Shown: positions 51,820 to 60,131 of the stretch, piece after piece | How the letters are laid out: every line of letters starts with the position of its first letter | Numbering within the stretch: the stretch's first letter is position 1 | Source: Pseudomonadota bacterium | GTDB taxonomy: Bacteria > Pseudomonadota > Alphaproteobacteria > Rhizobiales > Rhizobiaceae | Direction: 5' to 3' | DNA length: 64,000 nt | Assembly: GCA_023435335.1 (NCBI GenBank) | Contig: JAEYRU010000246.1 | Coordinates: 12,166 to 76,165 of the forward strand | Notes under the pieces: model-generated | Told to the model about the DNA's origin: nothing | Database searches by the model: none | What the model saw: only the letters and a program-made list of their open reading frames with translations | Program-made: the position numbers and the translations under genes

Positions 51820-52602
51820 TCAGCCTATCGGCGGAGCGAACTCGTCCAACGCGGCGGTGGCGGCCGTACGCATGAATCCGTGGTCGCTCGACACCATGAA
51901 GGCGCTCGCACCGCGCTTGGCCATCGCAGTGGCGTCCTCGCGGTCCGGACACAGCATGATGACCGGCATGCCGGCCTTGCGGGCGGCGGCCATGATCGGC
52001 TCGACGATCTCAAGGGTCTGCGGCGAGGTCATCGACGGCGCGCCGATGGCGGCGGTCAGGTCGCCGCGTCCGATGAAGATCGCGTCGAGGCCTTCGACTG
52101 CGACAATCGCGTCGATCTCGTCGAGCGCCGCGACATCCTCGATCATGGCGACGCAGACGATCTCGGCGTCCTGTGCGTCCATGTGGTCGGAGAAGGAAAC
52201 GCCGCCATACGCACCGGCGCGTGTCGTATTGGCAAAGCCGCGCCGCCCGGTGCGGTAGCGGCAGCAGGAGACGATGTGGCGCGCCTTCTCGGCGGTCGCG
52301 ACATGCGGAACCAGCACGCCGCTGGCGCCGTTGTCAAGCACGGACAGGATAGCCGCTTCCCCGGGATCGCCCACTCGGACGATGCCCGCCACGTTGGAGG
52401 CTCGAGCGGCGAGTATCATCCGGTCGAGCGCGTCATGGCCAAGCGGCGCGTGTTCCTGGTCGAACACGACGAAATCGAAGCCGAGCAGGCCGAGCATCTC
52501 GGTCGCGTGACTGGTCGGCGTCTTGACGAAGGTGCCGAGAAGGTGCTCCCGCGCCTTCAGGCGCCGGCGAAAATCCCGGTATGGCGGTCGCTCGCGTCGC
52601 AT
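51820..52602 (-). CDS. HpcH/HpaI-family aldolase
   Basis: A 260-residue class II pyruvate aldolase. The opening LLGTFVKTPTSHATEMLGLLGFDFVVFDQEHAPL contains the conserved acid/His pair; VRVGDPGEAAI gives the pyruvate-binding Arg; MIEDVAALDEIDAI and FIGRGDLTAAIG complete the metal site and active-site loop (usual GxxDLsxxxG). It should split or form 2-keto-3-deoxy or 4-hydroxy-2-oxo acids, which would fit an acid-sugar pathway. It has its own operator copy 82 bp upstream. Confidence 0.9.
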   Translation of the reverse strand: MRRERPPYRDFRRRLKAREHLLGTFVKTPTSHATEMLGLLGFDFVVFDQEHAPLGHDALDRMILAARASNVAGIVRVGDPGEAAILSVLDNGASGVLVPHVATAEKARHIVSCCRYRTGRRGFANTTRAGAYGGVSFSDHMDAQDAEIVCVAMIEDVAALDEIDAIVAVEGLDAIFIGRGDLTAAIGAPSMTSPQTLEIVEPIMAAARKAGMPVIMLCPDREDATAMAKRGASAFMVSSDHGFMRTAATAALDEFAPPIG

Positions 52603-52675
52603 CTCGCTGCCTTCGCGTTTGTCTCAAGGGTTCGATAGGGGGAAACGGGCCGCCGCCGTACCGCGAACTGGCTGT

Positions 52676-52692
52676 ATTTCTCTGTTCGAAAT
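52676..52692. promoter_or_regulatory. IclR-type operator candidate 9 (HpcH-type aldolase gene)
   Basis: ATTTCT-CTGTT-CGAAAT, 11 of 12 matches, centred 82 bp before the aldolase start. Confidence 0.6.
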
Positions 52693-52708
52693 TACGGTTC
52701 CAGCCTCA

Positions 52709-53650
52709 CTACGACGCCTGACCGCGCAGGTGCGCGACCAAGGCCATCAGCCGCTTGTCGCGCCACTGGCTCCGTGCGGGAAGCTGTTCGAGGGGAAGGG
52801 CGGCGCGACGCTCGGCCGTGACCTTCGCGATCAGTTCGGGCGACCAGGGGCGTGGCTGGCTGCGCGACCTGGCGACCCCGTGGTAAAGCGGCGCCAGGCG
52901 TTCGGCGTAGTCCGCCACGCCGCCGGGGGCGTTGAGGTCGATGGTCTCGAAAGGCCCCATGAATGCCCAGCGGTAGCCCAGCCCGTGCGATATGGTGGCG
53001 TCAATGTCGGCGAGACTGGCGTAACCCTCCTCGTAGAGGGCCCAGGCTTCGTTCAGGAGCGCGCCCTGCAGACGATTGAGGATGAAGCCGTCCAGTTCGC
53101 GCCGCACCTCCACGGGAACCTTGCCGGCGGCTTCCAGCGCGCTCCGCACGGTCTGCACGACGCCGGGCGCGGTCCAGGGTGCGGGCACGAGCTCGACGAC
53201 CGGCACGAGATGTGGGGGATTGACCGGGTGGGCGATGAGGAATCGCTCGCGCTTGGGAGCTTCGGCGGTGAAGGCCGACGCCGGGATGCCCGAGCTGGAA
53301 CTGCCGACGATCACATGCGGTGCGATCTGCGAGCCAATCTCGTGCGCGACCGCGGTCTTCGTCTCGATCCGCTCGAAGACGCTTTCCTGAACGTAGTCCA
53401 CGCCATCGACCGCCTCGGCGATGGTGTGACAGACGGTGAAGCGGCTGAACGTCTCGGCGGTGCGTTCGGCCAGCCCGGCCGCTTCCAGATCGGACAACAT
53501 CTGCCGTAGCCGCGCCGGCGCCTCGCGGCGCACCTCCGGCCGCTCGTCGAAGACGCGGACGTGGGCTCCGGCGAGCGCAAACGCGACCGCCCAACCGCTG
53601 CCGACGAGGCCGGCGCCGACGATTGCGACGTGCTGGAAGGTCTCCGCCAT
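52709..53650 (-). CDS. 3-hydroxyacid dehydrogenase, L-gulonate 3-dehydrogenase (CRYL1)-like
   Basis: A 313-residue NAD-dependent enzyme of the 3-hydroxyacyl-CoA dehydrogenase superfamily. Rossmann motif VGAGLVGSGWAVAFALAG; then VGSSSSGIPAS, the catalytic-His block IAHPVNPPHLVPVVELVPAP, DGFILNRLQGALLNEAWAL and HGLGYRWAFMGPFETIDLNAPGG. This set matches lambda-crystallin/L-gulonate 3-dehydrogenases rather than true acyl-CoA enzymes; L-carnitine dehydrogenases are a further relative. It would make a beta-keto acid. The ATG at 53650 with ggagaag is preferred to a GTG at 53665. Divergent from the hydrolase-fold gene, with two operator copies between. Confidence 0.88.
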   Translation of the reverse strand: MAETFQHVAIVGAGLVGSGWAVAFALAGAHVRVFDERPEVRREAPARLRQMLSDLEAAGLAERTAETFSRFTVCHTIAEAVDGVDYVQESVFERIETKTAVAHEIGSQIAPHVIVGSSSSGIPASAFTAEAPKRERFLIAHPVNPPHLVPVVELVPAPWTAPGVVQTVRSALEAAGKVPVEVRRELDGFILNRLQGALLNEAWALYEEGYASLADIDATISHGLGYRWAFMGPFETIDLNAPGGVADYAERLAPLYHGVARSRSQPRPWSPELIAKVTAERRAALPLEQLPARSQWRDKRLMALVAHLRGQAS

Positions 53651-53748
53651 GTACTTCTCCGCCACTGGAAAGGACAGGTCGCCTATGGCGATCCTGATGC
53701 CTTCTCACTAGTCGCGACGCCGCTTTCGAACGAGTTGCATCGGAGGCA

Positions 53749-53765
53749 ATTTCAGGCGGCGAAAC
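53749..53765. promoter_or_regulatory. IclR-type operator candidate 10 (first of a tandem pair)
   Basis: ATTTCA-GGCGG-CGAAAC, 10 of 12 matches, in the divergent gap between the CRYL1-like and hydrolase-fold genes, centred 26 bp from site 11. Confidence 0.48.
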
Positions 53766-53774
53766 TCCAGGCAT

Positions 53775-53791
53775 GTTTCGCTTTGCGAAAT
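53775..53791. promoter_or_regulatory. IclR-type operator candidate 11 (second of a tandem pair)
   Basis: GTTTCG-CTTTG-CGAAAT, 11 of 12 matches; about 98 bp from the hydrolase-fold start and 133 bp from the CRYL1-like start. Confidence 0.6.
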
Positions 53792-53880
53792 AGCTCCGTG
53801 TTCGAGTTTGAAATGGCAGGTCCCAGTGGGTTCTTAAGGATGCCGGCACCCGCCGGCGGCGGAATGGGCAAGGAATAGAG

Positions 53881-54879
53881 ATGGCTGAGATAATACGCAA
53901 AGACTTCAAAGTGCGGACTGTCGACGGGGTCAACATCGCAATCCGCAGCGTCAGGGACCAGAGCTACGAAGGGCCCGCGAAGGTGCCGATGATCCTCATG
54001 CACGGGACACGCATCCCGGGCATCAGCGAGTTCGACCTGCCGGTGCCGCACGGTTCGTTGGCCGAAGATCTCGCGAGAACAGGGCACGTTTGCTATATCC
54101 CTGATGCGCGCGGTTTCGGCAAATCGGACCGTCCGCCAGAGATGGACAGGCCGCGCACCGAAGGCAAGCCGATCGTACGCAGCCTTGAGATCAGCCGCGA
54201 CATAGACGCCGCCGCCGACGCGCTGCGAGCGGAAACCGGCGCGCAGAAAGTCGGCATTTTCGGCTGGGGGACCGGCGGTACGCTGGCCATCATCTATGCG
54301 GCGCTGTGGCCGGAGAAGGTCGAGAACATCATTCTCTACAACACGCTGTACGGAGGCGCCGGGGAGCATCCGGAGACCGGCCGCAATTCGTTCTGGGATG
54401 ATCCGGAGCGGCCGGGCCATTTCAACCAGAAGAAGTACGGTAACTACTACTACAACAAGGTCGACATGCTGCGGAAAGGCTGGGACAATCAGATCCCGAT
54501 CGCAGACAAGGATGCCTGGCGTGACCCCGCGATGCTCGCTGCCTTCGAACAGGCGCTGATCGACGGCGACCCCACGACTCTGGATCGGGACCCGCCTTCA
54601 TACCGCAGCCCCAACGGCATGCTCGAGGACAGCTACTACATGGGGCTGGGCCATAAGCTCGTGCACGGCAGCCAGGTCTACTGCCGGGTCATGGTCATCA
54701 ATCCGGAATATGACCTGTGGTGCCGCGATGCCGATGTGGAGGCGATGCGCCGGGACATGGTGCATGTGCCGGAGTTCCGGGTGTGGGCGAAACCCGATAC
54801 CACCCACTACGTGCTGCTGGACCGGCCTGAGCGCGGCCGCGACGACCTTCTCGCCGAGATGAAGGATTTCCTATCCTGA
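53881..54879 (+). CDS. Alpha/beta-hydrolase fold protein lacking the nucleophile
   Basis: A 332-residue soluble protein of the alpha/beta hydrolase fold. Landmarks: oxyanion region MILMHGTRIPG (about 37-47), DARGFGKSDRP (75-85), a candidate acid Asp278 in INPEYDLWC and His309 in DTTHYVLLDRPE. The nucleophile elbow reads GWGTGG, so the position of Ser, Cys or Asp in GxSxG is Gly130; the codons (ggc tgg ggg acc) are clear. It may be a non-hydrolytic binding or lyase-type member. It shares a promoter region with the CRYL1-like gene and therefore probably its pathway. Confidence 0.8.
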   Translation: MAEIIRKDFKVRTVDGVNIAIRSVRDQSYEGPAKVPMILMHGTRIPGISEFDLPVPHGSLAEDLARTGHVCYIPDARGFGKSDRPPEMDRPRTEGKPIVRSLEISRDIDAAADALRAETGAQKVGIFGWGTGGTLAIIYAALWPEKVENIILYNTLYGGAGEHPETGRNSFWDDPERPGHFNQKKYGNYYYNKVDMLRKGWDNQIPIADKDAWRDPAMLAAFEQALIDGDPTTLDRDPPSYRSPNGMLEDSYYMGLGHKLVHGSQVYCRVMVINPEYDLWCRDADVEAMRRDMVHVPEFRVWAKPDTTHYVLLDRPERGRDDLLAEMKDFLS

Positions 54880-54883
54880 CCGA

Positions 54884-54905
54884 AAACGAGGCGTGGTGCT
54901 CGTTT
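54884..54905. terminator. Bidirectional hairpin between hydrolase-fold gene and dctM
   Basis: A 7-bp stem (AAACGAG / CTCGTTT) with an 8-base loop lies 4 bp after the hydrolase-fold stop and downstream of the converging dctM. Short T-runs flank both sides, in keeping with a weak two-way terminator. Confidence 0.45.
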
Positions 54906-54936
54906 AGACGGTGCGCCGCGGCTCGTCAGGCAGGGC

Positions 54937-56220
54937 CTAGCGGGCGAAGACGACGGCAGGCAGCCATTCGGTGATCCAGGGCACGTAGGAGATCATCGCA
55001 AGGCCGATCAGAAGCGGAATGAAGAACGGCCAACTGGCTCGCAGGACCGCTTCCGGGGAGATACCGGCGACCTTGCCGGCGACGAACAGTCCGATGCCCA
55101 TCGGCGGCGTTATCATTCCGATCAGCAGGTTGAAGCTGAGCATCACGCCGAACTGCACGGGACCCATTCCGTATTCGGCCACGACGTGCAGCAGGATCGG
55201 CGCGATGATGAGGATTGCGACCGGCCCTTCGAGGAACATCCCGACGACGATGAGGAAGGCGTTGACGAGCATGATGCCGAGGATCGGCGTCGTTGTCAGC
55301 TGCGCCATGAACTCGGCCGCGTGATGCGCCACGCGCTCGCGTGCCACGACGAAATTCATGGCCGAGGCGATCGCGAAGAGGTACATGATGATGCCGGTCA
55401 TGGTGATCGTCTCGACCAAGGCGAGCCGGACTTTCCGCCAGGTGAACTGCCTGTAGAACAGGCCGACGGCGACGGCATACAGCGTCGCGATAGCTCCGAG
55501 TTCCGAAGGAGTGGAGACGCCGAGCATGAGGCTTCCGAGGATGATGACCGGAGCAAGCAGCGCCGGGGCGCCGTAGACGCCGGTGCGCACCACCTCGCGG
55601 TAGTCGAAGGGTTCGGGCCGCGCCCATTCCGGCTTGCGGACCTTCACGTAGATGAAAACGTAGATCATGAGGCAGGCGGCGACCACGAGGCCGGCGAAGA
55701 GCCCGCCCAGGAAGAGCTGGCCGATCGAGGTGTTTGTGGCCAGCCCGTAGATGACAAGGATGATGCTGGGGGGAATGAGGGGACCAACCATGCAGGAGGC
55801 GAGGGTGACGGCGGCGGAGAAGGGAACGGGGTAGCCGTTGGCCCGCATCGCCTTGATCTCGACGGCGCCGAGGCCGGCGAGGTCGGCCAGCGCAGACCCC
55901 GACATTCCTGCGAAGATGACGCTGCCGAGGATGTTGACCTGCGCCAGGCCGCCGCTGATCCATCCTACCAATGCGCGCGCGAAAGCGAAGATGCGCTCGG
56001 TCAGGCCGCCGGCGTTCATCAGGTTGCCGGCGAGGATGAAGAAGGGCACGGCGAGCAGGGCGAAGCTGTCCACGCCGTCGATCATGCGGGCGGGGATGAT
56101 TGCCGGCGGCACCCCGATCTTCCAGATGCCGTAGAGAGCAGCGATGCCCAGCGCGATCGAAACCGGTACGCGCAGCAGGAACAGCACGATGGAAATGACC
56201 ATCATGGTCGCGGTGATCAT
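54937..56220 (-). CDS. dctM: TRAP transporter large permease DctM
   Basis: A 427-residue inner-membrane permease with about 12 helices. Family motifs: LLAVPFFILAGNLMNAGGLTERIF, GSVIFAGMSGSALADLAGLGAVE, and PPSIILVIYG; later LLIGMITPPMGIGLFVAGKVAG. These are the DctM substrate- and sodium-site segments. Last gene of the dctP-Q-M transcript, with a 48-bp gap to dctQ. Distinct in type from the TAXI TRAP system at 19559. Confidence 0.94.
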   Translation of the reverse strand: MITATMMVISIVLFLLRVPVSIALGIAALYGIWKIGVPPAIIPARMIDGVDSFALLAVPFFILAGNLMNAGGLTERIFAFARALVGWISGGLAQVNILGSVIFAGMSGSALADLAGLGAVEIKAMRANGYPVPFSAAVTLASCMVGPLIPPSIILVIYGLATNTSIGQLFLGGLFAGLVVAACLMIYVFIYVKVRKPEWARPEPFDYREVVRTGVYGAPALLAPVIILGSLMLGVSTPSELGAIATLYAVAVGLFYRQFTWRKVRLALVETITMTGIIMYLFAIASAMNFVVARERVAHHAAEFMAQLTTTPILGIMLVNAFLIVVGMFLEGPVAILIIAPILLHVVAEYGMGPVQFGVMLSFNLLIGMITPPMGIGLFVAGKVAGISPEAVLRASWPFFIPLLIGLAMISYVPWITEWLPAVVFAR

Positions 56221-56268
56221 TTCGCGGCTACCTTCTTCGGTCGAATGCGGTGGGGTGAACGACGGGCG

Positions 56269-56871
56269 TCAATGGTCTCCCACCCACGGGCTGAGAATCA
56301 GCCCTTTCTGTTCGATGTCGGTGAGGAGGCGCCCCTCCGTTCCCCTGCGGAAGGACCAGATCCCAAAGGCCATGTAGTAGATGCTCGTCAGCGCGATCAT
56401 CGCGCTGGAAAAGATCAACGGCCCAGGCGTCACGATGGCCGGGAGCCGCAGCACCGGCGTCCTCATGTTGAACAGCGTGGGGCTGAACAAGTAGACGAGC
56501 CACAGGATGGCGACCGCGAAAATCAGGGTGAGTATCTGCTCGAGGATGTAGAGAGCGAGCTGGACCTTTATCGGCGTCATGCCGCTGACGAACTCGACGT
56601 AGATCTCCTGGCGGGTCTTGAACACGTAACTGATGCCCAGGAAGTAGGAGATCATGATCGTGTTCTCCGCGACCTCCTGCGCCCACCAGAGCGACGCTCC
56701 GACGAAATACCGCAGGAAAGCTTGCGCCGAGGAAAGAGCCACGACGACCAGGAGCGCCGCGATTGCCAAGGTTAGCTCCGTCCTGCCGATCCAGGCGAGG
56801 GACTGGCGGAAAACCGCCAGTCCCTTCGGCAGGGGTTCCGTCACGACGGTCGGTAGTCCTTCCGCCGACAT
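56269..56871 (-). CDS. dctQ: TRAP transporter small permease DctQ
   Basis: A 200-residue membrane protein with four helices in the DctQ pattern: TLAIAALLVVVALSSAQAFLRYFVG, WAQEVAENTIMISYFLGISYVF with the conserved polar Glu-Glu pair, VQLALYILEQILTLIFAVAILW and LIFSSAMIALTSIYYMAFGIW. It stands 8 bp after dctP. The length is slightly above typical because of a polar N-terminal region. Confidence 0.9.
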   Translation of the reverse strand: MSAEGLPTVVTEPLPKGLAVFRQSLAWIGRTELTLAIAALLVVVALSSAQAFLRYFVGASLWWAQEVAENTIMISYFLGISYVFKTRQEIYVEFVSGMTPIKVQLALYILEQILTLIFAVAILWLVYLFSPTLFNMRTPVLRLPAIVTPGPLIFSSAMIALTSIYYMAFGIWSFRRGTEGRLLTDIEQKGLILSPWVGDH

Positions 56872-56879
56872 CGGTGGGC

Positions 56880-57917
56880 CTACTGAATTGCCTGGATGCG
56901 GCCGACCAAGCCCTGTTCGACGAGGCCGCGAGCTTCGAAATCAGCATGCGCCGGCTTCATCTTGTCAATCCAGGGGCCGATCGGCGGAATGATGAGTGAA
57001 AGCCCGTAATCGGCCTGCGCCTTGGCGACCGACTGTGCGTTGGCGACCTGCATCAGGCGGGCGAATTCGTGGCTCGCGTCCCGCGCCGCCTGATCGATGG
57101 CTGCGCGCTGGCTGTCGGTGAGGCTGTCCCAGGTCATCTTTGACATCCACGGGTGCATCATCTGGAAATACTCATGCACGTTGGTCCAGTAGCGCGCGTT
57201 CTCGAAGTGCTTCATCTCGTAGTTGTCGGTAACAGTCCCGGTCAGGCCGTCGACGAGCCCTGTCGCCAGCGAGGTGTAGACATCCGGCCACGGCACGACC
57301 TGAACGCTCGCACCGAGCGCCTCCCACGATTTGATCGGGATCTCCGATTCATACATGCGCAGCTTGAAGCCGGAAAGATCGGCGGGCGTGAAAATCGGCT
57401 TGTTGCTGACCAGGCCGCGGTCGTAGGGGCGAACCCAGTTCTTGGCGATCACGGGGTCTTTCAGACCCTCGCGGTCCGGGAACACGACGCCCTTGCTTTC
57501 CAGCGTGTCCAGCATCTCCCCGAAGATGTCGCCGCCGAGGAAGGCGGCGAAATGGTTCTGGTCGCGGAACACCAGAGGCAGGCTGAGCACGCCGATCCGA
57601 GGTTCAAGCGTAACCAGCAGCTCGATCACGTCCATCTGCATGTCGATGGAACCCGCGGCTACGCCTTGCACCATCTCGCGGGCGCCGCCGAGCTGCGAAC
57701 TCCAGAATATGTCAACCTTAAGCTCGCCGTTGGAGAGTTCGCCGATCCGATCGGCGAAGAACTTGAAGCCCTCGGCGATGAAGTCGTTCTCGTTGTTGTT
57801 GGCGCCCAGGCTGAGGGTCCGTTCCGCCGCCCCAGCGGGTACGGCGGGCAGGCTGACAAAGGTGGCAGCCGCAAGCGAAAGCGCAACTGCCGTCTTTCGA
57901 AAAAATCCGTGCAACAT
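56880..57917 (-). CDS. dctP: TRAP transporter substrate-binding protein DctP
   Basis: A 345-residue periplasmic binding protein. Signal peptide about residues 1-29 (FFRKTAVALSLAAATFVSLPAVPAG region, cleavage near AGA-AE). DctP motifs: the helix ADRIGELSNGELKVDIFWSSQLGGAREMVQGVAAGSIDM, split across residues about 50-90, and LSGFKLRMYESEIPIKSWEALGA with the ligand-carboxylate Arg. The ATG at 57917 follows gggagga; a longer frame to 58139 would cover an operator. The ligand is probably an organic acid. Confidence 0.93.
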   Translation of the reverse strand: MLHGFFRKTAVALSLAAATFVSLPAVPAGAAERTLSLGANNNENDFIAEGFKFFADRIGELSNGELKVDIFWSSQLGGAREMVQGVAAGSIDMQMDVIELLVTLEPRIGVLSLPLVFRDQNHFAAFLGGDIFGEMLDTLESKGVVFPDREGLKDPVIAKNWVRPYDRGLVSNKPIFTPADLSGFKLRMYESEIPIKSWEALGASVQVVPWPDVYTSLATGLVDGLTGTVTDNYEMKHFENARYWTNVHEYFQMMHPWMSKMTWDSLTDSQRAAIDQAARDASHEFARLMQVANAQSVAKAQADYGLSLIIPPIGPWIDKMKPAHADFEARGLVEQGLVGRIQAIQ

Positions 57918-58074
57918 TCGTTCCTCCCGATTGGCTCGCGCGATACGGTGCGCCGTAGCCGGTATGCCCCGAGCCCGCAGCAGGTCCTCCGACGATCCTG
58001 CGTGCATTCCCGAGGATTGAACACCAGGCAACAGTCGCCGATGCAACTGTCCACCACCAATCCAATTCGGGCGA

Positions 58075-58091
58075 ATTTCGATAGGTGAAAA
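58075..58091. promoter_or_regulatory. IclR-type operator candidate 12 (TRAP operon)
   Basis: ATTTCG-ATAGG-TGAAAA, 10 of 12 matches, 166 bp before dctP, in a 316-bp region without genes. Its left half overlaps a second perfect palindrome, AATTCG-N2-CGAATT at 58064-58077. I see nothing else in this gap. Confidence 0.42.
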
Positions 58092-58233
58092 CCAGATTTC
58101 CCGTGTGTGCGGAACCGGTTGGCCGGGTTTGGCGGCCACGCTTCAGTCCCCTTTGTCGTCGCTGAATCTCAGACGACGGCGATCCCGCCCGCTCGTCAGA
58201 GCGACGGGATGCAGAGGCCGCAAGGCGACCGTC

Positions 58234-58998
58234 TCAGGCCTTGGAGGAGTATCCGCCGTCGATCACCAGAGTGGCGCCGTTGACGAAATCGGAGGCCGCG
58301 CTGGCGAAGTAGACCGCAGCACCGGCGAAGTCTTCCGGCCGGCCCCACCGCCCGGCCGGGGTGCGGCCGATGACCATCTCGTTGAGCCCCGGCAATTCGG
58401 AGCGCGAACGCTCCGAGAGAGGCGTATCGATCCAGCCGGGCAGGATCGCGTTGACCTGGATGTTGTCCTTGGCCCAGGCGACGGCCAGCGCCTTGGACAG
58501 TTGGACAATCGCTCCCTTGGAGGGAGCGTAGGCCGCTCCGACCGCGCTACCCATGAAGGATGCGATGGAGCCGATGTTGATGATCTTGCCGCCTCCCTGC
58601 CGGACGAAATGCGGATAGACCGCCTGGCAGAGCAGGAAGGCCGCGGTGAGGTTGGTATCCATCACGTCGCGGAATTCCTCGAGCGTGAAGTCCTGCGGCT
58701 GCTTGCGGTAGTTGATGCCGGAATTGTTGACGAGGATGTCGACCCGGCCGAATTCGCCGACGGCCTTGTCGATCAGGGCGCGACAAGCTTCCGGACGGCG
58801 TATGTCGGTCGGCACGGCGATCGCTCTGACGCCTGCAGCGCGCAGCTGCGATTCGGCAGCTGTGTTCTTCTGCGGATCGCGGGAGGCGATGACGATATCG
58901 GCGCCTGCCTGGGCCAGGCCGAGCGCCATGCCCAGGCCGATGCCGCCGTTGCCGCCGGTGACGACGGCAACCTTGCCGCCGAGGTCGAACATCTTCAT
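58234..58998 (-). CDS. Short-chain dehydrogenase (gluconate 5-/2-deoxygluconate 3-dehydrogenase type)
   Basis: A 254-residue classical SDR. TGGNGGIGLGMA binds the cofactor; NNSGINYRKQPQDFTLEEF, INIGSIASFMG and YAPSKGAIVQLSKALA give the Asn-Ser-Tyr-Lys site; WGRPEDFAGAAVYFASAASDFVNG is the usual C-terminus of the sugar-acid (KduD/Ga5DH-like) branch. The ATG at 58998 is favoured over a TTG at 59010 by a ggag site. It follows the BKACE gene by 24 bp on the same transcript. Confidence 0.9.
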   Translation of the reverse strand: MKMFDLGGKVAVVTGGNGGIGLGMALGLAQAGADIVIASRDPQKNTAAESQLRAAGVRAIAVPTDIRRPEACRALIDKAVGEFGRVDILVNNSGINYRKQPQDFTLEEFRDVMDTNLTAAFLLCQAVYPHFVRQGGGKIINIGSIASFMGSAVGAAYAPSKGAIVQLSKALAVAWAKDNIQVNAILPGWIDTPLSERSRSELPGLNEMVIGRTPAGRWGRPEDFAGAAVYFASAASDFVNGATLVIDGGYSSKA

Positions 58999-59022
58999 CC
59001 GGAACTCCAAAGTTGACGGCCG

Positions 59023-59958
59023 TCAGAAGCCGACCATGTCGCCGCCCTTGAGCTGAAGCATCTCGCGCGCTTCGGCAGGTGTTGCGATCTCGTATCCCAG
59101 TTCTTCAACGATCTGCCGGATCTTGGCCACCTGCTCGGCGTTGCTCCGGGCCAGACGTCCTTTGGAAATGTAGAGGCTGTCCTCCAGTCCGACCCGAATG
59201 TTTCCGCCCAGCATGGCTGCTTCCACGCCAAAAGGCATCTGGTGCCGGCCGGCCGCGAGTACGGACCAGCGGTAGTCGTCGCCGAACAGCTTGTCCGCGG
59301 TCTCCTTCATGAACATGAGGTTGCGCAGGTCCGGACCTATGCCGCCGAGGATGCCGAAGATCATCTGCACGAAGAAGGGCGGCTTAACGAGGCCACGATC
59401 GACGAAGTGGGCGAGGTTGTAGAGGTGCCCGACGTCGTAGCACTCGTGCTCGAAGCGGGTCCCATGGGCATCGCCGAGTTCGCGGATCACCCGCTCGATG
59501 TCGAGGAACGTGTTGCGGAAGATGTAGTCGGTGGTCTGCCGGAGATACTGCTCTTCCCAGTCGTACTTCCAGTCCTGGTACCTGTCGGCCATGCCGAAGA
59601 TTCCGAAATTGATCGAGCCCATGTTGAGGGAGCACATCTCCGGCTTTGCCGCCAGCGGGGCGGCCAGGCGCTCTTCAAGCGTCATTTTCATGCCGCCGCC
59701 TGTCGTGATGTTGATCACCGCGTCGGTGGACTGCTTGATCCTGGGCAGGAAGCGCATGAAAACAGCCGGATCGGGCGTCGGCCGGCCGGTCTCGGGCTCG
59801 CGGGCATGCAGGTGGAGAATGGACGCGCCCGCTTCCGCGGCGGCGATCGACTGCTCGGCGATCTCGTCGGGCGTGACGGGCAGCGCCGCGGACATGGTCG
59901 GCGTGTGGACGCCGCCGGTGACGGCACAGGTGATGATGATCTTGTTGTCGGCAGCCAT
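59023..59958 (-). CDS. Beta-keto acid cleavage enzyme (BKACE, formerly DUF849)
   Basis: A 311-residue zinc-dependent TIM-barrel enzyme that exchanges the acyl part of a beta-keto acid with acetyl-CoA, giving acetoacetate and a new acyl-CoA. Motifs: IIITCAVTGG, SILHLHAREPETGRP with the zinc His pair (about 49 and 51), NITTGGGMKMTLEERL, PEMCSLNMGS and GLEDSLYISKG near the C-terminus. The ATG at 59958 follows ggagga. With the CRYL1-like dehydrogenase under the same operator type, a hydroxyacid-to-ketoacid-to-acyl-CoA sequence is plausible. The substrate group is not identified. Confidence 0.9.
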   Translation of the reverse strand: MAADNKIIITCAVTGGVHTPTMSAALPVTPDEIAEQSIAAAEAGASILHLHAREPETGRPTPDPAVFMRFLPRIKQSTDAVINITTGGGMKMTLEERLAAPLAAKPEMCSLNMGSINFGIFGMADRYQDWKYDWEEQYLRQTTDYIFRNTFLDIERVIRELGDAHGTRFEHECYDVGHLYNLAHFVDRGLVKPPFFVQMIFGILGGIGPDLRNLMFMKETADKLFGDDYRWSVLAAGRHQMPFGVEAAMLGGNIRVGLEDSLYISKGRLARSNAEQVAKIRQIVEELGYEIATPAEAREMLQLKGGDMVGF

Positions 59959-60023
59959 GCGTTCCTCCGTTAGATGCGAGCCATACACGCAAGAGCCGGT
60001 CGGACATCGCCATTCCCCTCCCA

Positions 60024-60040
60024 TTTTCGGCAGGAGAAAT
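60024..60040. promoter_or_regulatory. IclR-type operator candidate 13 (BKACE-SDR operon)
   Basis: TTTTCG-GCAGG-AGAAAT, 10 of 12 matches, 74 bp before the BKACE start. Confidence 0.47.
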
Positions 60041-60131
60041 TGCGAACCGGCTGCCACCCAAGGCGCGTGTGGCGGGCGGTAGCCGGGAATGGGCCGAAGC
60101 GCCCGAAATGCCGCAGAGCCCGTGGCCCGGT

